Notes under the pieces: model-generated
The model's database searches: none
Told to the model about the DNA's origin: nothing
What the model saw: the letters and a program-made list of their open reading frames with translations, nothing else
Program-made: the position numbers and the translations under genes
Assembly: GCA_964648045.1 (NCBI GenBank)
Contig: CAZYNU010000004.1
Coordinates: 1-48,738 of the forward strand
DNA from: JAGOUB01 sp964648045
GTDB lineage: Bacteria; Patescibacteriota; Gracilibacteria; Peribacterales; Peribacteraceae
Length of the DNA stretch: 48,738 nucleotides
Reading direction: 5' to 3'
Shown: positions 38,350 through 46,257 of the stretch, in pieces
Layout of the letters: each line of letters begins with the position of its first letter
Numbering within the stretch: position 1 is the stretch's first letter

Positions 38350-39956
38350 TGCTGGGGGTGGAGGAGGTCAGAGATGCCCTTAAAGGCATAATCTTCGGCT
38401 AGGATCACTTGCGTGAGTGGCAGTGTCTGTAAGTCGTCGAGCACGGCGCCCGAATTGCTCGTAGCTGCATTCTCGGTGGTGATGCTCGCCAAAGCGCCGG
38501 TAGGAAGTGGCTCCGTTGGAACCGAGAGAAGGCCCGCTAGGAAGGCCCCGATGGGGTCGCCGTCCGTCGTTTGGACGACCGAATAGGGTGCGTCGTCGTC
38601 CGAGCCGTCCTCGGCCTTCGGTCGATTACGAATGTCGACCACGTTGAAGCCAAAGCGCATCAGTTCGAAGCCAAGGTTCCTGGCCAAACCAGAGCGGGCG
38701 CCCGCATTTTCGACGGCGATCTGGTGCGGTCGGGCGAGGAGGCGCTGTTGAATGGCGAGCGTGACCAGGTCTTGCACTTGCTGCCAGCCGTCCCTGCCGC
38801 CCTCGGGAAGCAACACGGAAGCGCCGCCGAATTGGTCGCGGGGCGGCGGATACAGGAAGCCGCCGGCTGCCTGGCTGTCGGTGGACAGTTGGATGGTGAG
38901 CGGGTGACGCAGGTCCAGGCGCATGGCAACATCTGCCAGGCCAATGAGTTCCGTGGAGCTCATCGTCATGGCCACGTGCTCGCCGGCGATCTTGAGCAGC
39001 GTCAGGATCGTGCCCGGGTTTTTGAGGACACCCTGGTCGCGCACCTTGGCGGCCATGGCCGAGAGGAGTTGCTGCTGACGGGCGCTGCGGCCGAAGTCGC
39101 TGGTGGTGTGGCGGCTGCGTGCGTATTTCAAGGCCGTTTCGCCATCAAGGTGCTGCGGTCCGGCCGAAATGCGGAATGGCTCGAACGTACCCTCGTGCGG
39201 GCCGGGGTATTCCAGGTCGATGATGTCGTCGGGTACCTCCACGTCCACGCCGCCAATGGCGTCGACGGCCTGCACGAAGCCTGTGAAATCGGCCTTAATG
39301 ACGCCGTGGATCTCCATCCCCAAGCGTCGGCCGATCTCTTCGGCGGTACCGACCATTGCCAGTTTGGCCAGGTCGTTCTCATTTAAGTCGGGATTTTGGC
39401 GTCGATTCCACGATTTGATGTCACGGTAGAGTTGGTTGATGCGGCCATCCGCGGCGTGGTCGATCTTCGTCAGCCACAGGTCGCGCGGGATGGAGAGCAT
39501 CACCACGGTCTTTGTGTCCTTCGGATCGAGACTGACCACCATGATGGTGTCCGTCAGATCGATGCCGTCGTGGTCTTTATCGCCCACGCCCAGCACGAGC
39601 AGATTGGTATGTCCGTAGGCATCGGTCGGGGGCGGAGTGCCGACGGTACTCATGACCGACTGCAGGTTGAGCATGCGCAGTCCAAAGATTCCCTCCAGCG
39701 CCAGATTGACCACCGTGCCGATGCAGAGGATGGCAAAGAGGACAACGAGAATTCGGGTTAGAATACGCACGCGGCGATCGCGATGGTGCGTAGCGTTCTC
39801 TGTATTGGTCGGAGTGGCAGCGGGTGCGTGCGCGTCGGTCGAGAGCGCTTTGCGCGCAAAAGATCCAATGGTCTTCTTCGCCCCCGAAGCGGCGGCCCCG
39901 GCGGCCTTTGCGACGGCCGATTGTTCTTGGCTCACCTTGCGACTACGAAACGTCAT
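38346..39956 (-). CDS. LytR-CpsA-Psr (LCP) family envelope glycopolymer transferase
   Basis: About 536 residues. Cytoplasmic N-terminus rich in Ala/Lys, one membrane span (about 67-87), then the LCP domain from about 117: LLVLGVGDKDHDGIDLTDTI, MLSIPRDLW (phosphate-binding Arg), and HLDGETALKYARSRHTTSDFGRSARQQQLL. A C-terminal LytR_C-like domain follows (about 400-470), with a low-complexity end. LCP enzymes move undecaprenyl-linked glycopolymers to cell-wall or protein acceptors outside the membrane. I prefer ATG 39956 to ATG 39968, because the latter lies inside a TATCAT sequence that could be the -10 box. It is coupled to the downstream membrane protein. Confidence 0.9.
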   Translation of the reverse strand: MTFRSRKVSQEQSAVAKAAGAAASGAKKTIGSFARKALSTDAHAPAATPTNTENATHHRDRRVRILTRILVVLFAILCIGTVVNLALEGIFGLRMLNLQSVMSTVGTPPPTDAYGHTNLLVLGVGDKDHDGIDLTDTIMVVSLDPKDTKTVVMLSIPRDLWLTKIDHAADGRINQLYRDIKSWNRRQNPDLNENDLAKLAMVGTAEEIGRRLGMEIHGVIKADFTGFVQAVDAIGGVDVEVPDDIIDLEYPGPHEGTFEPFRISAGPQHLDGETALKYARSRHTTSDFGRSARQQQLLSAMAAKVRDQGVLKNPGTILTLLKIAGEHVAMTMSSTELIGLADVAMRLDLRHPLTIQLSTDSQAAGGFLYPPPRDQFGGASVLLPEGGRDGWQQVQDLVTLAIQQRLLARPHQIAVENAGARSGLARNLGFELMRFGFNVVDIRNRPKAEDGSDDDAPYSVVQTTDGDPIGAFLAGLLSVPTEPLPTGALASITTENAATSNSGAVLDDLQTLPLTQVILAEDYAFKGISDLLHPQQ

Positions 39957-39995
39957 GGCGGTGGGCATGATAGCAGCGCACGCGGCGTCTGTCCG

Positions 39996-40712
39996 TCATT
40001 TTTCCCAATGTGAGAGTAGCCAAAACACGGGGATGAGGATGGGCTGGTGCAGCAGGTAGATCGGCAGCGCCCAGCGCCCCACGCTGGCGAGGGGTTGCAA
40101 CTCGGGCCAGGGGGGTGACGATGGCGGCCCCTTCAGCCAGCGTCCCGCACCTTGGCCGATGGCAATGACTCCCAGCCACGGCAGCAGCGGGACGTAGTCC
40201 ATGGTCATGAAGCCGGGCGGCGGCAAGCCAAACGGTAGCAGCCACGTCGAGCCCGTGAACGATGGGAATGGCCAGCTGATGGCTGTCAGAATCATCGCGA
40301 AGGCGAGGTTCCCCAAGGGTGGTACGCGGTCGAGGAGCGGCAGTACCAGTGCGGCCACAGCCAGGAAGTGCAGCACGCCGAAACGGACGTAGAACTCGCC
40401 AGCGCCGAGGTAGGTGCCGATCGTGACGAGCAGGGCGGCGGTGCCCAGTACCCCCGCGCGTCGCAGCGCCTTACGCCAGCGCGTTGTTCGATTTGATGCA
40501 CGGGCGGCAGAGAGGGCGTCACTGGCCCCGCTCACGAGTAAGAAGAGCACGAGTACCCCGCGCGCGAACAACCGCCAGCCATCCGAAAGCGGATTCATGC
40601 TAGTGAGACCAACGGCCGCTGCGTCGTACAGCCCGTGGTAGGCGATCATGCCCATGACCGCCACCCCGCGCAGGACATCGAGTTCCCATCGGCGCTGGAT
40701 TGGCATTGTCAT
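39996..40712 (-). CDS. DUF1624/HGSNAT-like membrane acyltransferase-like protein
   Basis: 238 residues, about six to seven membrane helices. The N-terminal RRWELDVLRGVAVMGMIAYHGLYDAA (about 7-32) matches the E-x-D-x-x-RG...M...H pattern of the heparan-alpha-glucosaminide acetyltransferase catalytic domain family (DUF1624), with a membrane-edge His that carries the acyl group in the human enzyme. LHFLAVAALVL and ALPIYLLHQPILIP (second His) also fit. It probably modifies an envelope sugar or polymer. ATG 40712 follows TACGCT by 6 nt. Confidence 0.8.
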   Translation of the reverse strand: MTMPIQRRWELDVLRGVAVMGMIAYHGLYDAAAVGLTSMNPLSDGWRLFARGVLVLFLLVSGASDALSAARASNRTTRWRKALRRAGVLGTAALLVTIGTYLGAGEFYVRFGVLHFLAVAALVLPLLDRVPPLGNLAFAMILTAISWPFPSFTGSTWLLPFGLPPPGFMTMDYVPLLPWLGVIAIGQGAGRWLKGPPSSPPWPELQPLASVGRWALPIYLLHQPILIPVFWLLSHWEK

Positions 40713-40718
40713 ATCCAG

Positions 40719-40724
40719 AGCGTA
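40719..40724 (-). promoter_or_regulatory. -10 box, leaderless type
   Basis: TACGCT on the minus strand, 6 nt before ATG 40712. Confidence 0.55.
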
Positions 40725-40729
40725 CTACG

Positions 40730-40755
40730 AAAAGAGCCACCCGTGAGGGCGGCTC
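40730..40755 (-). terminator. intrinsic terminator of the CxxC-ribbon gene
   Basis: Minus-strand GAGCCGCCC/GGGTGGCTC stem with TCAC loop, then TTTTCGT. Confidence 0.9.
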
Positions 40756-40785
40756 TTGTTCGAGTCTGAAGGGATGGTCGTCCGA

Positions 40786-41064
40786 TCAGGCAGGGCGCGA
40801 AGCCGCAAAGCAGTTGCGGCAGAGCACCGGGCGTCCACCCTCCTCGACGGGGCGAGGCTTGAAGGGCACCTGGCAGGCCTGGCCACACTGGGCGCAGACG
40901 GCGTCGTGCATCTCGCGCTCGCCCATCTTCTGGGTCTTGCGCTGATCACGGCAGGCCTTGCAGCGCTGCGGAGCGGACAAGTTGCGGGAGTTGTAGAACT
41001 CCTGCTCACCGGCCGTAAAGGTGAACGTGGAACCGCAATCGCGGCACTGGATCTGTTGGTCCAT
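40786..41064 (-). CDS. CxxC-type double zinc-ribbon protein
   Basis: 92 residues with four CxxC pairs: CRDCGSTFTFTAGEQEFY, then CKACRDQR (first ribbon); CAQCGQACQVPF, then CRNC (second ribbon). The GEQEFY after the first knuckle is typical of the small zf-trcl/CxxC-CxxC proteins common in uncultured bacteria. The function of that group is not established; RNA, ribosome or RNA-polymerase binding is often suspected. It has its own promoter, a leader of about 90 nt and a terminator, and stands next to the rplJ-rplL operon. Confidence 0.8.
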   Translation of the reverse strand: MDQQIQCRDCGSTFTFTAGEQEFYNSRNLSAPQRCKACRDQRKTQKMGEREMHDAVCAQCGQACQVPFKPRPVEEGGRPVLCRNCFAASRPA

Positions 41065-41154
41065 ACTGGAACAAAAGAAGGGGAATAAAGTTGTACGTGA
41101 GCCTTCTTCTGTTTCTCGGAGACCGATAGGACACCGAAGGACTGGTACAACCGC
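41065..41154 (-). promoter_or_regulatory. structured leader of the CxxC-ribbon gene
   Basis: On the minus strand GTTGTAC near the 5' end can pair with GTACAAC about 50 nt later, and GAAGAAGG with CCTTCTTT close to the start codon. The stretch before ATG is pyrimidine-rich. A possible regulatory fold; nothing known matches. Confidence 0.35.
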
Positions 41155-41183
41155 ACACTAAGCTTTAGAGGCGATTTTGTCAA
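41155..41183 (-). promoter_or_regulatory. promoter of the CxxC-ribbon gene
   Basis: TTGACA (41183-41178), 17 bp, TAGTGT (41160-41155) on the minus strand. Confidence 0.5.
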
Positions 41184-41262
41184 TGATTCGGTTCAAAATA
41201 CTGGTTTAAAACCGGTATACAGGGGGTAGCGACGACGGAAATGGGGTGGGGTCGCGGGCACG

Positions 41263-41283
41263 AAAAAGGGCCCTTTCGGACCC
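41263..41283 (-). terminator. rplJ-rplL terminator
   Basis: Minus-strand GGGTCC-GAAA-GGGCCC hairpin followed by TTTTTCGT. Confidence 0.88.
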
Positions 41284-41304
41284 TTGTTCGATGGGATCGA
41301 CGAT

Positions 41305-41697
41305 TTACTTCAGGGTCACCTTGGCGCCAGCCTCCTCAAGCTTCTTCTTCATCGCTTCGGCGTCGGCCTTGGCCACGCCTTCCTTGATGACCTTCGGAGC
41401 GCCATCGACGGCTGCCTTGGCGTCGCCAAGGGCGAGGCCGGTGATCTCGCGGACCACCTTGATGACGGCGATCTTCTGAGCGCCAGAGTCCGTCAGTTCG
41501 ACGTTGTAGGAACTCTTCTCCTCGTCACCACCGGCAGCCGCAGCGCCACCGCCAGCGGCGACGGCCACGGGCTGAGCGGAAATGCCGTACGTGACTTCCA
41601 TGTACTTTACGACGTTGTTCAGCTCGACGACGTTGAGCTTCTCGAGGGCGGAGATGACCGCCTGTTCGCCGGCGGAGAGGGTAACCTGGTCAGACAT
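41305..41697 (-). CDS. rplL: 50S ribosomal protein L7/L12
   Basis: 130 residues. N-terminal dimerisation helix (about 1-38), flexible Ala/Gly hinge (AVAAGGGAAAAGG), and the C-terminal factor-binding domain (YNVELTDSGAQKIAVIKVVR, then GLALGDAKAAVDGAPKVIKE). Forms the ribosomal stalk with L10 and recruits translation GTPases. It follows rplJ by 36 bp. The sequence before ATG is strongly pyrimidine-rich (CTCTTTTCCCTTCCTCTC), without a Shine-Dalgarno. Confidence 0.97.
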   Translation of the reverse strand: MSDQVTLSAGEQAVISALEKLNVVELNNVVKYMEVTYGISAQPVAVAAGGGAAAAGGDEEKSSYNVELTDSGAQKIAVIKVVREITGLALGDAKAAVDGAPKVIKEGVAKADAEAMKKKLEEAGAKVTLK

Positions 41698-41733
41698 GAG
41701 AGGAAGGGAAAAGAGAGATAAGAAGATGCAGAT

Positions 41734-42375
41734 TTACGCCGCCGGAGCCTCGGGAGCGGCCGCCTCAGGGGCGGGAGCCGGAGCTTCGGGGGCGGGGGTG
41801 GGGGTGGCCTCGGCGGCCGGAGCGGGAGATTCGGCGGCTGGAGCCTCGGCAGGCTTGGCTTGCTCGGCCACGGGTGCGGCGGGGGCTTCCTTCTTCTTGG
41901 CCAGTTCGCTGAGGCCAATCGCAAAGCTGCGCAGCGGCGTGTTGAGCATGCCGGCGAAGATGCCGAGCAACTGGAGTTTCGAGGGGATCTTGGCCAGCAT
42001 GACCGCCTCTGTGGCGGAAACGAGCTTACCGTCGTAAATGCCACCAATGAGTTTCACCTGGGGGTTCTCCTTCGAAAAGCCGAACGTCACTTGGGCACCA
42101 GCCAGCGCGTCATCAAAGCTGAAGATGCAGGCGACAGCGCCTTCCATGGATTCCTCGCTAATCTCGGGGAGGTTCAACTCCTTCGCAGCCAGTTGCATCA
42201 GGTTCTTTTTGGCCACTTTCAGCTCGGCCTTGTTTTCCTTCAGCTTGCCGCGAAGTTTGCTGACGGCGGCCACGGTGAGGCCAGAGTACTGGGCGAACAT
42301 GATGGACTGCGACTTCTGCATTTTATCCTTCAGCTCCGTGAGCTGCGCCGTTTTCTGACTGCGAGAGAGAGCCAT
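41734..42375 (-). CDS. rplJ: 50S ribosomal protein L10 with Ala/Pro-rich tail
   Basis: 213 residues from ATG 42375 (upstream in-frame codons lie in the structured leader). Typical L10 core: MALSRSQKTAQLTELKDKM, FAQYSGLTVAAVSKLRGKL, AKKNLMQLAAKEL, and the later LKIGGxxxG-like KLIGGIYDGKLVS. The C-terminal helix that binds L7/L12 is followed by an unusual low-complexity extension of about 45 residues made of Ala, Pro and Glu (repeats of PAPEAPAP type). Anchors the stalk and 23S rRNA, and in many bacteria represses its own operon through the leader. rplK and rplA are not adjacent here. Confidence 0.95.
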   Translation of the reverse strand: MALSRSQKTAQLTELKDKMQKSQSIMFAQYSGLTVAAVSKLRGKLKENKAELKVAKKNLMQLAAKELNLPEISEESMEGAVACIFSFDDALAGAQVTFGFSKENPQVKLIGGIYDGKLVSATEAVMLAKIPSKLQLLGIFAGMLNTPLRSFAIGLSELAKKKEAPAAPVAEQAKPAEAPAAESPAPAAEATPTPAPEAPAPAPEAAAPEAPAA

Positions 42376-42567
42376 GGGTAGAGGAAAAGGAAGGTCAGGG
42401 TGGAAAAGGGACCAAAACCAAAACTCGCTGGTTCCCTTTGCCCGGGAGACCAGCGAGGCACACGGCACGAATCATCAAGTCGGAACCGGGTGACCGATGC
42501 TGTATGCCTCGGGAGGGCTTACCTTCGGACTGCGTCCTAATGCCTCCGGTCTTCGGGACTGACCAGA
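42376..42567 (-). ncRNA. ribosomal L10 leader-type structured 5' UTR
   Basis: About 190 nt between the promoter and rplJ are devoid of coding and rich in paired segments, including the 9-bp stem CTCGCTGGT (42424-42432)/ACCAGCGAG (42449-42457) close to the gene. Position and structure match the L10 leader, where L10-L12 binding controls translation. The kink-turn was not modelled, so this is an assignment by position and fold. Confidence 0.65.
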
Positions 42568-42595
42568 AGTGTACTCAGGAATAGGGGAGTGTCAA
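42568..42595 (-). promoter_or_regulatory. rplJ-rplL promoter
   Basis: TTGACA (42595-42590), 16 bp, TACACT (42573-42568) on the minus strand. It is back-to-back with the dtd promoter. Confidence 0.72.
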
Positions 42596-42613
42596 GGCAT
42601 CTTGGAATTCTGT

Positions 42614-42619
42614 TAGGAT
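42614..42619 (+). promoter_or_regulatory. -10 box of dtd, leaderless type
   Basis: TAGGAT with an extended-10 TGT before it, 6 nt upstream of ATG 42626. Confidence 0.6.
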
Positions 42620-42625
42620 CTCTTC

Positions 42626-43078
42626 ATGCGTGTTCTTCTACAAAAGGTGAGTTCGGCTTCGGTGAGCGTTGAAGAGGAGATTCTTGGTGCCATTGGAGCG
42701 GGCTATCTGCTCTTTATTGGCATCGAAAAGGGTGATTCAACAACTGAGGCGGCGTGGCTGGCCCAGAAGATCGCCAACCTGCGCCTGTTTATGGGTGAGG
42801 GAGACAAGCTCAATGACCGTACGATCGTGCAGGCGGGCGGTAGTGCGCTGGTTGTGTCTCAGTTCACGCTGATGGGCTCCGTGCAGGGTGGAAATCGGCC
42901 CGACTACTCACTATCTGCCGCGCCCGCTGAAGCAAGTTTGCTGGTCGACTTCTTCGCTACTGCCTTACAGAAAGCCGGTGTGGAGCTTGTCGAACGTGGC
43001 CGTTTCGGGGCTCATATGGCCGTTACGCTCGTAAATGATGGCCCTGTCACGTTGTGGCTCGAGCGAAAACCGGCGTAG
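42626..43078 (+). CDS. dtd: D-aminoacyl-tRNA deacylase
   Basis: Removes D-amino acids (and glycine from tRNA-Ala) from mischarged tRNA. 150 residues, normal length. The substrate-pocket motif SQFTL occurs in LVVSQFTLMG, and the cross-subunit Gly-cisPro motif is in VNDGPVTLWLE near the C-terminus. N-terminus MRVLLQKVSSASVSVEEE is typical. ATG 42626 lies 6 nt after TAGGAT without a Shine-Dalgarno. The next gene begins 1 nt after its stop. Confidence 0.95.
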   Translation: MRVLLQKVSSASVSVEEEILGAIGAGYLLFIGIEKGDSTTEAAWLAQKIANLRLFMGEGDKLNDRTIVQAGGSALVVSQFTLMGSVQGGNRPDYSLSAAPAEASLLVDFFATALQKAGVELVERGRFGAHMAVTLVNDGPVTLWLERKPA

Positions 43079-43079
43079 C

Positions 43080-44990
43080 ATGGGGAGCCCCGTGCATCAG
43101 ACTGCCGATCAGCTGCTGGCGACCATCGCGACTTGGGATCTCCCCCTCCCGAGCCGAACGTTGCGCCAGGTGTGGGAGCGCATCGTCCCGCAGTATCAGG
43201 CTGCTGAAATAGGTGCAGTCTCACGCCTAGAGTTCGTTTGTGGCGTGCTGGAGGAATTGCGTGCTTACGATCCGGACCAGGCGCTTGTCTTAGCCTGCTT
43301 GTTGCAGTTTTTACCCGACGCCAAAGATGCGACTGCCCGTGATCTTTCCGCCTTCGATGACGATGCTGCGGCACTGGTGCCGGCCATTCACCGTTTGCAC
43401 CGCGTGCAGGCCGCCGGCCAACGCCTGCCCATTGGGCAATTGCGCGCGGCGTACTTCAATCTGAGTGCCGACCCGCGTGCTGTGCTCGTGACGCTCTGTG
43501 AGAAGCTTTGGATTCTCAAGCATCTCTCGTTGCTTTCTCCTAGTCGCCAAGCACCCTTCGCGCGCGAGGCACTGAAGGTGTATGCGCCTGTCGCTGCTCG
43601 GCTGGGTATTTACGGTCTGAAGCACCAATTGGAGGCCTTGGCCTTTCCCATCGCCTACCCCACCGACAGCGAGGGTATTACGGCGCAGCTTGATCGCTTA
43701 AAGCGGCGCTATGGCGATTTTCTTGGTGGCGTGGGTGTGGAGTTGGCGGCGGCGCTGCGCCAGCAGGGATTGCAGGTACGGGTGGAGGCTCGTGCCAAGC
43801 AGCCCTACAGCATCTTTGCGAAAATGCGCGAGAAGGGGATGGGCGACATTGAAGATGTGTACGATTTGTTCGCGTTGCGCATCATCGTGCCGGAGATTGC
43901 CGATTGTTACCGTGCTCTCGGTTGCCTGCATCAATTGGGGCATTCCATCCCGAATCGTTTTAAGGATTACATCACCCTGCCCAAACCAAACGGCTACCAA
44001 AGCTTACATACGGCCCTCACACATTTACCCGGCGTGCCCCCGGGCGTGCTGGTGGAGGTGCAAATCCGCACGGCGGCGATGCATCGTGAGGCGGAGCTGG
44101 GTGTGGCCGCGCACTGGAGTTATAAAGAAGGTGTCGCTCCGCGATCTGGGTTGCGTGTCCGCCGGCCGGAGGCTGGGGCAGCTGAAGGGGAAGATATGGG
44201 CAACGAAGGGCACGACCGCATTTTCGTCCTGACGCCCCGCGGCGACGTGGTGGAGTTGCCACTGGCGGCAACCCCGCTCGATTTCGCTTTCTCGGTGCAC
44301 ACCCAACTCGGTCTTTCCTATAAGGGGGCCAAAGTGAACGGCCAGATCGTGCCCATGGAGCATCCACTCGAGAACGGCGACGTGGTCGAGATCATTCGTG
44401 CCAGCGAGCCGCACCCGTCCGTCCGCTGGATGCCGTTGCTCAAGACGGCTGCCGCGCGCACGCGCTTGCGCAAGGCCTTGGCCGAGCGTCATCGGGAGTC
44501 GTATCTGGAGCGCGGTAGGGAGGCGCTCAATGTGGCACTGAAGGGACGGCGTCTGGCCCAGCTCGATGCCGACCTCAGCTTGCTCTCCTCCCTGAAGGGT
44601 GAGAGTGCCGGCCGTGAGGCGCGTCAGGAGTTTTTGGTGCGCTTGGGGCAGGGGCAGCTCAAGCTGGCTGCAGCCCTTGGTGCCATCGACGCCCTCGCCA
44701 AGACATTGGCCGTTGCGTCGGTTCCCGGTGCCAAGCCTGTCGACGGTGCAACCTGGACCGTGCGTCTACAAACCGACGTTCGCCTGACGCATCGTTTTGC
44801 CCGCTGCTGCAAACCCGATGCGCGAAAGGTGCGCGACGCCATCGTTGGCGTGGTGTCGAAGCAGCACGTCGTGGTGCATCGCGTAGTCTGCAAGGCCATC
44901 AAGACCGTGGCCGAGACGCGACGGATCGCGGCGGAGTGGGTGAAAGCGGACGTGGCGTCCGTGCCCGTCAGCCGAGGTACGAAGCGATGA
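43080..44990 (+). CDS. RelA/SpoT-type (p)ppGpp synthetase with degenerate hydrolase domain
   Basis: Long RSH protein, 636 residues from ATG 43080. N-terminal HD-like region (about 40-190) keeps the fold but lacks the H...HD...D metal ligands: the usual LLHDVVED position reads CLLQFLPDA and the DRLHN position reads CEKLWILKHL. The synthetase domain (about 225-345) is intact: KQPYSIFAKM, DVYDLFALRIIV, NRFKDYITLPKPNGYQSLHT, VEVQIRT (catalytic Glu) and EAELGVAAHWSYKEG. A TGS domain follows (380-440), then a helical region and a C-terminal part with CCKPD. It probably makes but does not degrade (p)ppGpp, so a separate hydrolase would be needed. Confidence 0.9.
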   Translation: MGSPVHQTADQLLATIATWDLPLPSRTLRQVWERIVPQYQAAEIGAVSRLEFVCGVLEELRAYDPDQALVLACLLQFLPDAKDATARDLSAFDDDAAALVPAIHRLHRVQAAGQRLPIGQLRAAYFNLSADPRAVLVTLCEKLWILKHLSLLSPSRQAPFAREALKVYAPVAARLGIYGLKHQLEALAFPIAYPTDSEGITAQLDRLKRRYGDFLGGVGVELAAALRQQGLQVRVEARAKQPYSIFAKMREKGMGDIEDVYDLFALRIIVPEIADCYRALGCLHQLGHSIPNRFKDYITLPKPNGYQSLHTALTHLPGVPPGVLVEVQIRTAAMHREAELGVAAHWSYKEGVAPRSGLRVRRPEAGAAEGEDMGNEGHDRIFVLTPRGDVVELPLAATPLDFAFSVHTQLGLSYKGAKVNGQIVPMEHPLENGDVVEIIRASEPHPSVRWMPLLKTAAARTRLRKALAERHRESYLERGREALNVALKGRRLAQLDADLSLLSSLKGESAGREARQEFLVRLGQGQLKLAAALGAIDALAKTLAVASVPGAKPVDGATWTVRLQTDVRLTHRFARCCKPDARKVRDAIVGVVSKQHVVVHRVVCKAIKTVAETRRIAAEWVKADVASVPVSRGTKR

Positions 44991-46245
44991 GCTTCTCGAC
45001 GCGTCGCTGCCACTTGAGCTGTGCCCAGCCCTCGCCCGTGGGTGAGTAGTAATCGGCCAATTCTTCGCGGCGGTCTTCGGGCACGGTCTCGAGGATGCTG
45101 CCGATCTCTTTGGTGAGCTCTTCGTCGGTGACCTCAAGACTGCGCTCCTCCAACACTTTTTCCAGGGCGAAGCGCAGCTTGAGCCGCTCGGAGGCACGCT
45201 CGGTCAGTTCTTTCTGGAAGGTGGCGTCATCCTTGCCGCTCTCCTTAAGCCACTCGGCGAGCGTGCGCTTTTGGGCGGTCAGCTGTTCCACGAGGTCGTT
45301 CAAAAGTACGCGTTCCTCGGCTTGCACCAACGGCGGGGCAAGCTCTACGCGCACGGCGTCACGCAGGGCATCGAACACGGCTTGTTCGCGGCGCTGTCGT
45401 TCCGCTTTCTCGTTTTCCTGCGTGAGTGAGGTACGAATCTCGGCGCGCATCTCGGCGCCTGTTTGCAGGCCGAAACGCTCCTTCACGAAGGCATCGGTCA
45501 GTTCAGGAAGTGTCACATTCATGACGCTTTCCACCGTCGCCTCCACCGTCACCTTGGTGCCGCGCAAGTGTTCGGCCGGCGCGTCCTTGGGAATGGTGAG
45601 CGTGAACGTTTTCTTGTCGCCTGCCTTCAGGCCAAGCAGTGCCTCATCGAAGCCGGGAACCAGGCGCGTGGAACCGAGCAGCAGGCGCTGGTGGTTCATG
45701 GCAAGCTCCGACACATCGGCGCCCTTGGCATCGGTGGCCTTGGCCGTCATCACTAACTCGTCGCCGAGCTTGGCCGGGGCGTCACTGGGGCTGGTTTCGC
45801 GGAAGCGCTGGAGCAGGCCGGTGACCACGCGTTCCACGTCGGCGTCGGTGACGGGCTTCTCCTTTTTCTCTACCTTGATCTTGTCGGCACCCTTCACGGT
45901 CACCTCGGGGCGCTCTACAAACGTAATCTTGAGAACCAGCGGCTCGCGTGACTGTACTTCGATGTTCGGCGGCACGATGGGGGCGATCTTTTCGTTTGAG
46001 AGCAACTCGGGGATAACTGTGGCCATCAGCTCGCGCACGGCTTCCTCCAGAAGTTGGCCGGGGCTGACGCGCTCGCGCAGCATCTCGGCAGGCACGTGAC
46101 CGGGGCGGAAGCCCTTGATGTTCACGCGCTGGCCCAGGCGGCTTAGCGCCTTTTGCTCGGCGACGCCGACTTGTTGCGGATCGACGGTGACGGTAGCGAT
46201 GATCTGCCCCTTGCCGGGGCGGTCAATCTTGGTGGTGGAGGGCAT
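44968..46245 (-). CDS. tig: trigger factor
   Basis: Ribosome-bound chaperone and peptidyl-prolyl isomerase. 425 residues. N-terminal ribosome-docking signature GFRPGHVP (45-52), PPIase domain (about 145-240: LGDELVMTAKATDAKGADV, LVPGFDEALLGLKAGD), then the long helical arms domain (about 240-425). ATG 46245 follows a pyrimidine-rich CCCCTCCCGCC run 12 bp after the secF stop, so it is co-transcribed with secF. Its last 23 bp overlap the 3' end of the convergent relA/spoT gene. Confidence 0.95.
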   Translation of the reverse strand: MPSTTKIDRPGKGQIIATVTVDPQQVGVAEQKALSRLGQRVNIKGFRPGHVPAEMLRERVSPGQLLEEAVRELMATVIPELLSNEKIAPIVPPNIEVQSREPLVLKITFVERPEVTVKGADKIKVEKKEKPVTDADVERVVTGLLQRFRETSPSDAPAKLGDELVMTAKATDAKGADVSELAMNHQRLLLGSTRLVPGFDEALLGLKAGDKKTFTLTIPKDAPAEHLRGTKVTVEATVESVMNVTLPELTDAFVKERFGLQTGAEMRAEIRTSLTQENEKAERQRREQAVFDALRDAVRVELAPPLVQAEERVLLNDLVEQLTAQKRTLAEWLKESGKDDATFQKELTERASERLKLRFALEKVLEERSLEVTDEELTKEIGSILETVPEDRREELADYYSPTGEGWAQLKWQRRVEKLIASYLG

Positions 46246-46257
46246 GGCGGGAGGGGA

